Positions 1 through 6,781 are shown, numbered from the stretch's first letter. The stretch is 11,122 nt of DNA from UBA5614 sp034678545 (GCA_034678545.1 JAXDBS010000037.1:1-11122), one strand, 5' to 3'. Notes: generated by a model from the letters alone, not told the origin. Translations and numbers: made by a program.

Positions 1-113
1 TAATACGTGTTCCGGCTGATCCCGTGCTGGCGGCATAACTCCCGCACATCCGCACAGAACTCCCCCTCCTTCAACACTGCAAAGATCTGACTCTGAGTAA
101 ATCGCTTCCGCAT
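1..113 (-). CDS. IS3-family transposase OrfA, N-terminal part (cut by window edge)
   Basis: Only the first 37 complete codons are visible, starting at ATG 111-113. The translation begins MRKRFTQSQIFAVLKEG and continues with ELCRQHGISRNTY. This matches the N-terminal helix-turn-helix domain (HTH_Tnp_1) of IS3-family OrfA proteins, which bind the terminal repeats and are joined to the OrfB integrase by programmed frameshifting. A good Shine-Dalgarno (AAGGAG, complement of 119-124) sits 5 nt before the ATG, so the start is well supported. OrfB would lie outside the window. Family assignment is firm; whether the element is active cannot be told. Confidence 0.8.
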   Translation of the reverse strand, partial: MRKRFTQSQIFAVLKEGEFCADVRELCRQHGISRNTY

Positions 114-207
114 TATAACTCCTTGAGTTTTTTCTCTTCATCTCCAATTATCAGTTTTCCGCTCAAGTGTCACTTAAAATCTGGTGTAGTTTTCGGGGGG
201 AAGGTCA
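1..207 (-). mobile_element. IS3-family insertion sequence, left end (partial)
   Basis: The segment carries the start of an IS3-type orfA on the minus strand and, upstream of it, a sequence that looks like the terminal inverted repeat. Read on the minus strand from 207 it begins TGACCTTCCCCCCGAAAAC, the TG-start, C-run and GAAAA pattern typical of IS3-family ends. The element continues past the left edge of the window, so the other end, the target duplication and completeness cannot be judged. The exact boundary at 207 is inferred from the TG/CA terminal rule. It lies 91 nt before the start of the neighbouring lipoprotein gene. Confidence 0.72.
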
Positions 208-229
208 GACTCTTTACAGGCGTTTTTTG

Positions 230-259
230 TTGACAGGAACGGATGCATTAGGTTGTAAG
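230..259 (+). promoter_or_regulatory. possible sigma70-like promoter for the serpin-like gene
   Basis: A perfect -35 hexamer TTGACA (230-235) is followed after 18 nt by TGTAAG (254-259), which matches four of six -10 positions. The start site would fall near 266, leaving a leader of about 30 nt. The site lies just outside the inferred IS end, so the insertion would not have removed it. The -10 is weak and the consensus for this organism is unknown. Confidence 0.3.
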
Positions 260-298
260 AATTTCAGATAATTCAAAAACCGCAGAGGGAGAAATCAA

Positions 299-1396
299 AT
301 GAATTGCATGAACCTGCACAAAAAGCTGCTTTTTGCAATGACAGCGATGGTCTCGATAGCAGTGATCAGCTGCTGCAAAAACAGGACCGAAACCGGGGGG
401 TTGGAGAAACCTGTGCTGAGGACGGTCGCCGGAGATAACTACAATTACGCGGGCAGCGATTACAAGGGCAACTACGTCTGGGGCGGGGCCATGAACCTGG
501 CCTGGACGGAGCTGGCGGACAATATCGTCAGGGATACTATCAGGCTGGTCACGGAAGACCGGGCTACCCTAGCCATGCTGGACAAGTTCAACCATCCGGT
601 CATCACACGCAAGGACCTGGACGAGGCCAGCTATTACGTGAAAAGCGGATTCGGGCCGCAGACACAGGACACCATCAACCGCGAGAGCCGAAAAAAATTC
701 CCCGATAAAAGCTTTGATGACCTGAATTATGAACTGGAAGAGACAGACATCATCTCCTATGCCTATTTCCTCAAGCAGGTGGAATACATGAACACGTTCA
801 GGAAAAGGGATATCAGTTTCCTGCGCTCCATGGTGCAGGGATTTGAAGCGGACGAAAGCTCCTATCAGAACATTTACATCCTTGAATATCGCGACCCGGA
901 CAACTTCCTGATCGGCATCAAACTGAAAGACACCAAAGACCAGATCTTCCTGGCCAAGGGCTTTGCCATGGACGATCCGGAAGCGGCTGTAAGAGCCCTG
1001 CGTGAAAAGGCAGCAGCCCAAAACAGCAATGAATACACTCTGGGCGAACCCATGCGGGAAGGCGACGTCTTCCAGGCACCCTTTCTGTCTTTGAGCCACG
1101 AACGGGATTATCTGGAAATGCTGGGACAGGTGCTGGAGAACAGGATCGAGGGCCGGGAATACTACATCGACGTGATGAAGGAAAAGATCAAGTTTGACAT
1201 GGACGAAAAAGGCGCTCGGGTGGAAAACGAGGGCGTGATCGTTTTGAAAGTCACCTCGGCCGGACCCGGCAACGACAAGATCAGGACCATGATCCTGGAC
1301 AAGCCGTTCTGGGTGGCGATGAAAAGATTTGATTCCGCTAATCCCTATTTCCTGCTGGGCGTGAATAACACCGCTCTCATGAAACAGGCGGAGTGA
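299..1396 (+). CDS. putative lipoprotein with divergent serpin-like fold
   Basis: A secreted, probably lipid-anchored protein of 365 residues. Residues 4-24 form a signal peptide (KK, then a hydrophobic stretch) ending in the lipobox V-I-S-C with C25 as the lipidated residue. Several segments resemble serpins in the right order: residues 152-175 (ISYAYFLKQ...F...ISF, compare the serpin AxYFKGxW...F motif), 257-277 (VFQAPFLSLS...DYLEMLG, compare LPxFxIExxxDLxxxLxxLG), 297-316 (IKFDMDEKGARVENE, compare the IxVxExGTEAAAAT hinge) and 335-357 (DKPFWVAMKR...PYFLLGVNN, compare the RPFxxxIxxxxxxxxLFxGxxxxP C-terminus). Overall length also fits. The hinge lacks the small Ala/Thr residues of inhibitory serpins, so protease inhibition is doubtful. 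The start at 299 has SD AGAGGGAG 7 nt upstream; ATG 308 is too far from it. The gene converges on ffh with a 15-nt gap and no hairpin. The serpin call is from memory of motifs and needs profile or structure confirmation. Confidence 0.6.
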   Translation: MNCMNLHKKLLFAMTAMVSIAVISCCKNRTETGGLEKPVLRTVAGDNYNYAGSDYKGNYVWGGAMNLAWTELADNIVRDTIRLVTEDRATLAMLDKFNHPVITRKDLDEASYYVKSGFGPQTQDTINRESRKKFPDKSFDDLNYELEETDIISYAYFLKQVEYMNTFRKRDISFLRSMVQGFEADESSYQNIYILEYRDPDNFLIGIKLKDTKDQIFLAKGFAMDDPEAAVRALREKAAAQNSNEYTLGEPMREGDVFQAPFLSLSHERDYLEMLGQVLENRIEGREYYIDVMKEKIKFDMDEKGARVENEGVIVLKVTSAGPGNDKIRTMILDKPFWVAMKRFDSANPYFLLGVNNTALMKQAE

Positions 1397-1411
1397 GAAT
1401 TTCGCGGTTAA

Positions 1412-2821
1412 TCAGAAAGGCAGGTTGGTGGGCATGCCCTTGGGCATTTTACCGGAGGACATTTTTTTCATCATCTTTTTCATGTCCTCGAACTGGCGGA
1501 GCAGGCGGTTCACTTCCGTGACGCTGCGCCCGCTTCCCTTGGCGATGCGCAGACGGCGGGCGCCGTTGATGATGTCAGGCTTTTCGCGTTCCTTTTCGGT
1601 CATGGACCGGATGATGGCTTCCACGTGCTTAAGCGCGTTTCCGTCCAGTTCAAAGTCCTTGGGCAGCTTGGAGCCCAACCCCGGGATCATCTTGAGAATG
1701 CCGTCCAGCGGGCCCATCTTCTTGATGCTCTGCAGCTGATGCAGGAAGTCGTTGAAGGTGAACTGGTTCTTCTGCATCTTTTTGGCCAGCTTTTCGGCTT
1801 CCTTTTCGTCAAAGGCTTCCTCCGCCTTTTCGATCAGGGTGAGCACATCGCCCATGCCCAGGATGCGGGAGGCCATGCGGTCCGGATAAAAGACCTCCAG
1901 ATCGCTGACCTTTTCGCCCAAGCCCACAAAGGCGACAGGCCGGTCAGTGGCAGCCCGGATGGACAGCGCCGCGCCGCCGCGGGCGTCGCCGTCCAGCTTG
2001 GTCAGGATGACGGCGTCGAAAGCCAGCTTGTCATAAAATTCCTTCGCCACGTTGACAGCTTCCTGTCCTGTCATGGCATCCGCCACAAAGAAGATGTAGT
2101 CAGGCTTGACAAGGGCCTTGAGCCGCTCCACCTCATTCATCATGTCGGTGTCGATGTGCAGGCGTCCGGCGGTGTCGAAGATGAGCAGGTTAGTGAAGTC
2201 CTTTTCCGCTTCTCTGAGGGCTTGGGCGGCGATTTCCAGGACTGTGTCAGTTGATTGTTGCAAAACAGGCCGGGTCCCTGGACCACCCCCGATGCCAGCG
2301 GCATTTGGGGACCCCGGTTGGGCAGGGACGACGGAATCGGGAACTACGACCGGGATGTCGATCTGTTTGCCCAACACCTGCAGCTGGTGAATGGCGGCCG
2401 GGCGGTAGATGTCGCAGGCGACAAGCATGGGCCTGATCTTTTTCTTGCGGTAAAAGGAGGCCAGCTTGGCGCAGGCGGTGGTTTTGCCGCTGCCCTGCAG
2501 TCCCACCAGCATGACCTTGGTGAGCTTGTTGTCATAGACCTTGAGTTCAAAACCGCCGGTGTCCATTAGCTTGATCAGCTGCTCATGCACGATCTTGATG
2601 ACCTGCTGGCCGGGAGTCAGGCTCTTCAGGACTTCCTGGCCCAGGGCGCGCTTTTCGATCTCAGCAACGAAATTCTTTACTATCTTGAAATTGACATCCG
2701 CTTCCAGCAGGGCAAGCCGGATCTCGCGCAGGGAGTCCCTGATGTTCTGCTCGGTGAGGAAACCCACCCCCTTGAGGTTGCGGAAGATCTTGTCGAGGCG
2801 TTCGGACAGGTTGTTAAACAT
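1412..2821 (-). CDS. ffh: signal recognition particle protein Ffh (SRP54 GTPase)
   Basis: Binds SRP RNA and signal sequences of nascent membrane proteins and delivers ribosomes to FtsY at the inner membrane. 469 residues. N domain about 1-90; G domain with G1 GLQGSGKTT (107-115), the DIYRPAA motif (137-143), G3 DTAGR (216-220), G4 TKLDGDARGG (274-283) and the GLGEKVSDLEVF closing motif (300-311). The M domain from about 340 includes FTFNDFLHQLQSIKKMGPL, and a Met/Lys-rich tail that fits the signal-sequence groove. Odd: about 24-27 extra residues (roughly 164-190, Gly/Pro-rich) lie between VVVPDS and DTVLEIA, where E. coli Ffh has only about four; the underlying DNA is palindromic. The start overlaps the rpe stop by 8 nt (ATGTTTAA), implying translational coupling. 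It is the last gene of the minus-strand run. No terminator hairpin is visible in the 15-nt gap that follows. Confidence 0.97.
   Translation of the reverse strand: MFNNLSERLDKIFRNLKGVGFLTEQNIRDSLREIRLALLEADVNFKIVKNFVAEIEKRALGQEVLKSLTPGQQVIKIVHEQLIKLMDTGGFELKVYDNKLTKVMLVGLQGSGKTTACAKLASFYRKKKIRPMLVACDIYRPAAIHQLQVLGKQIDIPVVVPDSVVPAQPGSPNAAGIGGGPGTRPVLQQSTDTVLEIAAQALREAEKDFTNLLIFDTAGRLHIDTDMMNEVERLKALVKPDYIFFVADAMTGQEAVNVAKEFYDKLAFDAVILTKLDGDARGGAALSIRAATDRPVAFVGLGEKVSDLEVFYPDRMASRILGMGDVLTLIEKAEEAFDEKEAEKLAKKMQKNQFTFNDFLHQLQSIKKMGPLDGILKMIPGLGSKLPKDFELDGNALKHVEAIIRSMTEKEREKPDIINGARRLRIAKGSGRSVTEVNRLLRQFEDMKKMMKKMSSGKMPKGMPTNLPF
2252..2332 (-). repeat. in-frame palindromic insertion within ffh
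   Basis: This stretch encodes the extra Ffh residues and is rich in nested inverted repeats. The outer arms are GTCCCTG (2274-2280) and CAGGGAC (2323-2329). The inner hairpin is ATGCC (2292-2296), loop AGC, GGCAT (2300-2304), extended by CCCC (2286-2289) pairing with GGGG (2307-2310). GGTCCCTGGACC at 2273-2284 is itself palindromic. The reading frame is kept, as in Rickettsia palindromic elements that insert in genes. Whether it is a dispersed repeat in this genome cannot be seen from one copy. Insert boundaries are estimated by comparison with ordinary Ffh proteins. Confidence 0.6.
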
Positions 2822-3473
2822 GTTTCAGTTTCCGGACGGCGTCAGAATAGTCCGGGCTGGAAAAGATATAGGAAGCGGACACTATGATGTCCGCACCGGC
2901 CCGGATCAGTTCACCCACATTGTGATCGTTGATCCCGCCGTCCACCTCGATCAGGGCATTGCTGTTTAACTGCCTGAGTTTTTCCCGGAGAAGGCGGATC
3001 TTGTCAGTTACGGCGGGAATGAACTTTTGCCCCGAGTAGCCCGGATTTACACTCATCAGCAGAATGAAATCGAGCTCGGGGAGCAGTTCGTCCAGCACAG
3101 CCACGGGCGTGCCGGGATTGAGGGCGGCGCCGGCCAGCATGCCATGCTCCCGGATCGCAGCGATCAGCCGGTGCGGGTGGAAGACAGTCTCAGCGTGGAA
3201 GGAAAGGTATTTCACTCCCAGTTTGGCCATCCCGTCCACGTAATCCTGGGGATTGGTTACCATGAGATGCGCGTCCAAAGGGAGATTGGAGATCTTGCCG
3301 ATAGCTTCCACGATTACATACCCGAAGGTCAGGTTGGGCACATAATGCCCGTCCATGATATCCAGATGCAGAAGGTCCGCTCCCGCTTCCTGAACGGCCC
3401 GAACCTCCTCCGCCAGACGGCTGAAATCCGCGGACAGAATGGAGGGAGCGATGAGAACGTTATTTCTTTGCAT
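2814..3473 (-). CDS. rpe: ribulose-phosphate 3-epimerase
   Basis: Interconverts ribulose-5-phosphate and xylulose-5-phosphate in the pentose phosphate pathway (cytosolic TIM barrel, divalent metal enzyme). From ATG 3473 the protein has 219 residues, close to the usual length. Motifs in order: IAPSILSADF, LLHLDIMDGHYVPNLTFG, LDAHLMV, LSFHAE, NPGTP, MSVNPGYSGQKF, IEVDGGIND. The metal ligands are H36, D38, H69 and D178, the two Asp also being the acid/base pair. One change from the usual AGSAIF near the phosphate site is seen: here SASYIF. An in-frame GTG at 3482 would add three residues, but ATG 3473 gives the family-typical N-terminus and has GGGTGG about 6 nt upstream. The start overlaps the end of the upstream DciA-like gene by 14 nt, and the stop overlaps ffh by 8 nt. 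Confidence 0.95.
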   Translation of the reverse strand: MQRNNVLIAPSILSADFSRLAEEVRAVQEAGADLLHLDIMDGHYVPNLTFGYVIVEAIGKISNLPLDAHLMVTNPQDYVDGMAKLGVKYLSFHAETVFHPHRLIAAIREHGMLAGAALNPGTPVAVLDELLPELDFILLMSVNPGYSGQKFIPAVTDKIRLLREKLRQLNSNALIEVDGGINDHNVGELIRAGADIIVSASYIFSSPDYSDAVRKLKHV

Positions 3474-3762
3474 GCTTGCCACCCGTGAAAAAGACCATGT
3501 CGTTGACCTGCAGGTCGAGCAGGTTGTTCAGGCGGTCCATGATCTGCTGCCTGATCAGAATGAGCTCCTGCATCCAGGTGGGATTGCTGACTTTGACAAA
3601 CAGGACGTGGTGCTCGTACTTTTCAGGCGTTGACCGCTCGGCCAGAAGGTCGCCGACTACGTTTTTCCAGTTGAGAGCGATCAACGCCAAAAAACGGTAT
3701 TTGTCACCGGCAATCCTGAGAACGAAATCCTGGCAGAAATTGCCGATGGAAGACCAGGGCAT
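3460..3762 (-). CDS. dciA: DUF721 / DciA-family protein (putative replicative helicase loader)
   Basis: A small protein of 100 residues matching the DUF721 pattern: an N-terminal helical stretch, W-K-x-V-V-G-D-x-L-A (32-41), then a beta/alpha half with VLFVKVSNPTWMQELILI (53-70) and QQIMDRLNNLL. W32 and W63 are the conserved tryptophans of the family. DciA proteins assist loading of DnaB helicase in bacteria without DnaC or DnaI; this role is family knowledge, not visible here. The location fits: it lies in a cluster with ssb and rplI, a region that in many genomes also carries dnaB. The start ATG is 4 nt after the stop of the upstream membrane protein; its GAGG lies only 2 nt before the ATG, so translation probably depends on coupling. 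The end overlaps rpe. Confidence 0.82.
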   Translation of the reverse strand: MPWSSIGNFCQDFVLRIAGDKYRFLALIALNWKNVVGDLLAERSTPEKYEHHVLFVKVSNPTWMQELILIRQQIMDRLNNLLDLQVNDMVFFTGGKHAKK

Positions 3763-3766
3763 ATCC

Positions 3767-4765
3767 TCAGTCTTTGTTCAGGTAAAGGGTCAGTCCCCAC
3801 CAACTGAGAACGGCCACGGCCACGACCACGTAATAAACCGAGCCGATGCCGGTGGTTGTCTTGTCATGGGGGACCACCAGCAGGGCGGGCACCGCGCTGG
3901 CGATAATTATGATTACATAGCCGACGATCTTCTGGAGCAAACCGTAGCCCTGTCGGTTGATCAGATAAACGCCGAAAACGCCGGCGGCGATCAAAGCCAG
4001 CCACAGGAGTAAAGAAATCACGCAATTCAGGAAAACAGACCCGGACAGCTTGGAAGCAGTGGCGCTGGCAGCCCCAGTAATAGGCTTGAGATGCGTTTCC
4101 TGCAGCTTTGTGATTTTATCCGTCAGAAGCTGATTCTGGGCGGCTGTAATGACGGTTTTGGTGCTGTCCGAATCATCCGCCAGCGAATCCAGCAGGGTGA
4201 CGGTGTCGGCAAACGGTTCGTTCACCGCAGCAAGGGTGGTCAGGAGCTTGTCCATACCGGCGCGGCCTGACTTGCCGGTGAAATTGAACAGCGGCGCTTC
4301 CAGGCGGTAATTCTGGACTGAGGAGACAAGGTCATTAAGGTTGTTTCCAAAAGCCCTGGTATTTTCGCTTAGGGTCTGCATTTCTTTGACCGTGGGCTGA
4401 TTCATGTCCTGAAATCTCAGGTTGACCGATTCAGTGCTTTTGTCCAAGTCAGCCTGCTTAGCCCTGATCTCGCCGATCCTTCCGAAATGGGGGCTCTGGT
4501 AGACCAGGAGCGGGATGAGCAGAGCTATAAGCACTATTATGATGCCGATGATCTTCTTCAACCCCTGGTTTGAGCGGCTGACCACCTCGAAATGACGCTG
4601 GCTTTTGCGGACAAAGAGAAAGATCAGGAACATGATGACAAGAAAAAAGGCGGCATACCCCAGGATCATCAGCGGGTTTCCCGATACCAATCCCAAAAGC
4701 GACAAGACCAGGATGAAGATAATGACTCCCAGGACCCTGCCCAGAATAAACATCGTATCTTTCAT
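3767..4765 (-). CDS. uncharacterised six-TM membrane protein with a periplasmic helical domain
   Basis: I do not recognise the family. The 332 residues show hydrophobic segments at about 7-27, 31-51, 71-90, 242-265, 277-297 and 307-327, and a soluble region at 91-241 between TM3 and TM4. Positive residues at 53-70 and around 271-279 suggest a cytoplasmic N-terminus and put the soluble region outside the cytoplasm. That region is polar, rich in Asn, Thr, Asp and Leu and predicted helical by eye, without Cys or an obvious motif. Segments 68-98 and 275-307 look alike (GLKKIIGIIIVLIALLIPLLV against GLLQKIVGYVIIIIASAVPALLV), suggesting an internal duplication. The start has GGGGAGG 4 nt upstream. 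It sits 11 nt after rplI and 4 nt before dciA, where other genomes often have dnaB. Function unknown; sensing or an envelope role are only guesses. Confidence 0.8.
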   Translation of the reverse strand: MKDTMFILGRVLGVIIFILVLSLLGLVSGNPLMILGYAAFFLVIMFLIFLFVRKSQRHFEVVSRSNQGLKKIIGIIIVLIALLIPLLVYQSPHFGRIGEIRAKQADLDKSTESVNLRFQDMNQPTVKEMQTLSENTRAFGNNLNDLVSSVQNYRLEAPLFNFTGKSGRAGMDKLLTTLAAVNEPFADTVTLLDSLADDSDSTKTVITAAQNQLLTDKITKLQETHLKPITGAASATASKLSGSVFLNCVISLLLWLALIAAGVFGVYLINRQGYGLLQKIVGYVIIIIASAVPALLVVPHDKTTTGIGSVYYVVVAVAVLSWWGLTLYLNKD

Positions 4766-4776
4766 TGAACCTCCCC

Positions 4777-5226
4777 TTATTCGGTTTCTTTAACGACCGT
4801 GCCGTGCAGGACGGCGTGAACGTCCCGGTGCAGATGGATGGGAACTTCGAAATCGCCCAGTTGCTTGATATGCTTCTCCATTATTATCGCATTCCTGGGG
4901 ATGTCAATGTTCCTGTTCTTGAGTTCATGCAGGAGATCGGTTTCGGAGACAGATCCGTATAGGTTGTCGTGTTCGTCTGTCTTGCGTGTGAAAGTAAGGC
5001 TGAGGTTGTCAATTTGAGCGGCAAGGGCTTTATACTGCTCCAAGCGCTGCTCTTCCTCGGCTGCGAACTTCTTCTTGAGTGAATCCAGTTTCTTGAGGTT
5101 GTACGGCGTGGCATACATGGCCAGGCTCCGGGGGACCAGGAAATTGCGCGCAAAGCCCCGTTTAACATTCACGACATCACCTTTGGAGCCGACTTTGTCT
5201 ATGTTTTCAGTCAGGATCACTTTCAT
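4777..5226 (-). CDS. rplI: 50S ribosomal protein bL9
   Basis: Large-subunit protein that binds 23S rRNA domain V near the L1 stalk. 149 residues, the normal length. The N-terminal rRNA-binding domain (1-52) carries MKVILTENIDKVGSKGDVV and RGFARNFLVPRSLA, the family signature. A charged connecting helix (about 43-75) follows, then the C-terminal domain with LYGSVSETDLL, NIDIPRNAI and the closing IHLHRDVHAVLHGTVV. GGAGG lies 6 nt before the ATG. The upstream DUF2232 gene ends 20 nt inside this gene, so its ribosomes terminate next to this start and the two are probably coupled. Confidence 0.97.
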   Translation of the reverse strand: MKVILTENIDKVGSKGDVVNVKRGFARNFLVPRSLAMYATPYNLKKLDSLKKKFAAEEEQRLEQYKALAAQIDNLSLTFTRKTDEHDNLYGSVSETDLLHELKNRNIDIPRNAIIMEKHIKQLGDFEVPIHLHRDVHAVLHGTVVKETE

Positions 5227-6052
5227 TTGTTTCCTCCATTTTATTAAATTTTCGAAAATCGAACCAAACGTCCAAGACGCCGGTCAGGGCGATCAGCAGC
5301 AGAAGATAGAGATTGACGATCACAGCCAGGATGAACAGGGCCCTCAACAGCCTGGCCCGGGCAAAGAAATCCCCCCAGAAATAACTGAGAACCCCTGCGC
5401 CCTGGATCAGATAGACCATGACGAGCAGGATCAGCAAATTGATCCCGCCAAGGTGGGTAAGGGGGTACAGGGATAGGGCCAGTGCCGCTATCACCATCAG
5501 GACCAGGGGGTAAGGGAAGCGGACCTGGCGGAGACGGTGCTTGAAAGGTGAGGTCAGGTTGAACAACAGGCAGCCGAAGTAGACGCCTGTAATCTGAGCG
5601 GCGCCAAACAAGGCTGGCTGGTAGTTCAGCCAGAGATCCATCACCCGTTGCGTCATCTGAGGTGAGAGCTGCAGCCAGCGTTGGATATCGGGGGCTGTTT
5701 GGGTTGAGATTTCGGCCAGCCCGGACCCGAAAACCAACGCTCTCAGCAGATGATATGCTATTTCCAGACCCAGCAACCAGGCGAGAGCGAGATTGAAATC
5801 AAGACTTCTCTTCAGGATGAACACAAAAACCGCCGTGCCCAGCCCGACTCCGATGGCAGCATCACAGGCATTGATCCAGACTGGCAGGTTGTTCTGCCAG
5901 ATAGCCAACACCAGGATGACCGCCGTGAAGACAAGCCAGGCAACAATTTGCCTGACAGCAGGCTGGTTCCAAATTCTGCCACTGTATGCGATGGTAAAGA
6001 TCAAACCCAAATAGGGGAGAAACAGGCTAAGCAAGCCCAAGACAACTGGAAT
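5207..6052 (-). CDS. DUF2232-type integral membrane protein, probable ATT start
   Basis: A polytopic membrane protein with about eight hydrophobic segments. The position between rpsR and rplI and the C-terminal pattern GVLDVWFDFRK are typical of DUF2232 (YybS-like) proteins, whose biochemical role is not established. The reading frame is open from ATG 6145, but that start lies 82 nt inside rpsR and would add 31 polar residues unlike the family. The only good Shine-Dalgarno is AGGGAG (6059-6064), overlapping the rpsR stop, and the codon at the right distance (6 nt) is ATT 6050-6052. This gives 281 residues beginning directly with the first membrane segment. The first conventional alternative is TTG 6038-6040, 18 nt from the SD. 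I chose ATT by spacing; it is an inference. The 3' end overlaps rplI by 20 nt. The family call is fairly sure, the start is not. Confidence 0.72.
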   Translation of the reverse strand: MPVVLGLLSLFLPYLGLIFTIAYSGRIWNQPAVRQIVAWLVFTAVILVLAIWQNNLPVWINACDAAIGVGLGTAVFVFILKRSLDFNLALAWLLGLEIAYHLLRALVFGSGLAEISTQTAPDIQRWLQLSPQMTQRVMDLWLNYQPALFGAAQITGVYFGCLLFNLTSPFKHRLRQVRFPYPLVLMVIAALALSLYPLTHLGGINLLILLVMVYLIQGAGVLSYFWGDFFARARLLRALFILAVIVNLYLLLLIALTGVLDVWFDFRKFNKMEETNESDPD

Positions 6053-6064
6053 GGCAAACTCCCT
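6050..6064 (-). promoter_or_regulatory. ribosome binding site and candidate ATT start of the DUF2232 gene
   Basis: On the minus strand the sequence runs TAAGGGAGTTTGCCATT. TAA is the rpsR stop, AGGGAG is a strong Shine-Dalgarno, and ATT falls 6 nt after it. No ATG, GTG or TTG in the DUF2232 frame lies at a normal distance from this site. Confidence 0.45.
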
Positions 6065-6300
6065 TATTCGATCACGAAGGGAATCAGAGCCATCTGGCGG
6101 GCCCGTTTGATCTCGTTGGACAAGCGCCGCTGGTGCTTGGCGCAAGTTCCAGTTATCCGGGCCGGCTCGATCTTGCCGACATCAGAGATATATTGTCTGA
6201 TCAGGTCAATGTTCTTATAATCGATTACGAGTTCGGAATTCGCGCAGAACTTGCAGTAGCGTTTGCGAATAAATTTCTTTCTTTTATCAAACGAGTTCAT
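6064..6300 (-). CDS. rpsR: 30S ribosomal protein bS18, zinc-ligand (C+) form
   Basis: Small-subunit protein that forms a heterodimer with bS6 on the platform of the 30S subunit. 78 residues, normal length. The core RYCKFC, IDLIRQYIS, GKIEPARITGTCAKHQRRL and IKRARQMALIPF matches the family throughout. C16, C19, C53 and H56 form a CxxC...CxxH set, which suggests a zinc-binding version of bS18. A paralogue lacking the ligands could exist elsewhere in the genome. GGAGA lies 9 nt before the ATG. It follows ssb by 18 nt and its stop overlaps the SD of the DUF2232 gene. Confidence 0.97.
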   Translation of the reverse strand: MNSFDKRKKFIRKRYCKFCANSELVIDYKNIDLIRQYISDVGKIEPARITGTCAKHQRRLSNEIKRARQMALIPFVIE

Positions 6301-6318
6301 CTTATATTCTCCGTCTTA

Positions 6319-6774
6319 TCAAAAGGGTACGTCATCGTTGGTAACGCCTGCTGGGGCGGAATCGTCCTCAGGCAGAGGTGCGGATTCCAACTCAGGTGAT
6401 TCGGAGTGTCCGGTTTCCTCAGTTCTGGGTTTGTATTCCAGAAACTGGATGTATTCGGCGATGATCTCCACGACTTTGCGGTTGATGTTGTTGTTATCCG
6501 TGAACGAGCGGGCTTCGAGGTGGCCTTCCACAATGATAGGGCTGCCTTTGTGAGCGTAGCTGCTAAGGTTTTCAGCCCATTTGGACCAAGCCACGATCTC
6601 AAAGAAGCTGGCCTGATTCTGGAACTGGCCTGTCGCATCCTTTATCGCCCGGTCCACGGCGATGGTGCATCTCACCACAGGCGTGCCCTTGGCGGTGTGT
6701 CGGAGTTCGATGTCATTGGTGATCCTTCCACAGATGATGATTTTGTTGAGACGGGGTACTTTCAAATCCGGCAT
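6319..6774 (-). CDS. ssb: single-stranded DNA-binding protein
   Basis: Coats single-stranded DNA in replication, repair and recombination, and recruits partners through its C-terminal tip. 151 residues. An OB fold spans about 8-112, with LNKIIICGRITNDIELRHT, GTPVVRCTIAVDR, FFEIVAWSKWAENLSSY, KGSPIIVEGHLEARSF and VVEIIAEYIQFL. A flexible acidic linker rich in Glu, Ser and Pro follows, ending in DDVPF, the conserved tip that binds other replication proteins. GAGG lies 5 nt before the ATG and overlaps the rpsF stop; the gap to rpsF is 7 nt. The position between rpsF and rpsR is the ancestral bacterial arrangement. Confidence 0.97.
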   Translation of the reverse strand: MPDLKVPRLNKIIICGRITNDIELRHTAKGTPVVRCTIAVDRAIKDATGQFQNQASFFEIVAWSKWAENLSSYAHKGSPIIVEGHLEARSFTDNNNINRKVVEIIAEYIQFLEYKPRTEETGHSESPELESAPLPEDDSAPAGVTNDDVPF

Positions 6775-6781
6775 GATTTCC

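Noticed and set aside
569..1099. 176-codon open frame on the minus strand inside the serpin-like gene
   Set aside because: Antisense shadow: no Shine-Dalgarno and no recognisable domain, while the plus-strand frame has a clear signal peptide and motifs.
1397..1411. Terminator between the convergent serpin-like and ffh genes
   Set aside because: The 15-nt gap and its flanks show no stem-loop followed by a T-run on either strand.
1625..2254. 209-codon plus-strand frame opposite ffh
   Set aside because: Lies wholly inside a certain ffh gene; its composition (His, Gln, Val-rich) is typical of the complement of a conserved coding frame.
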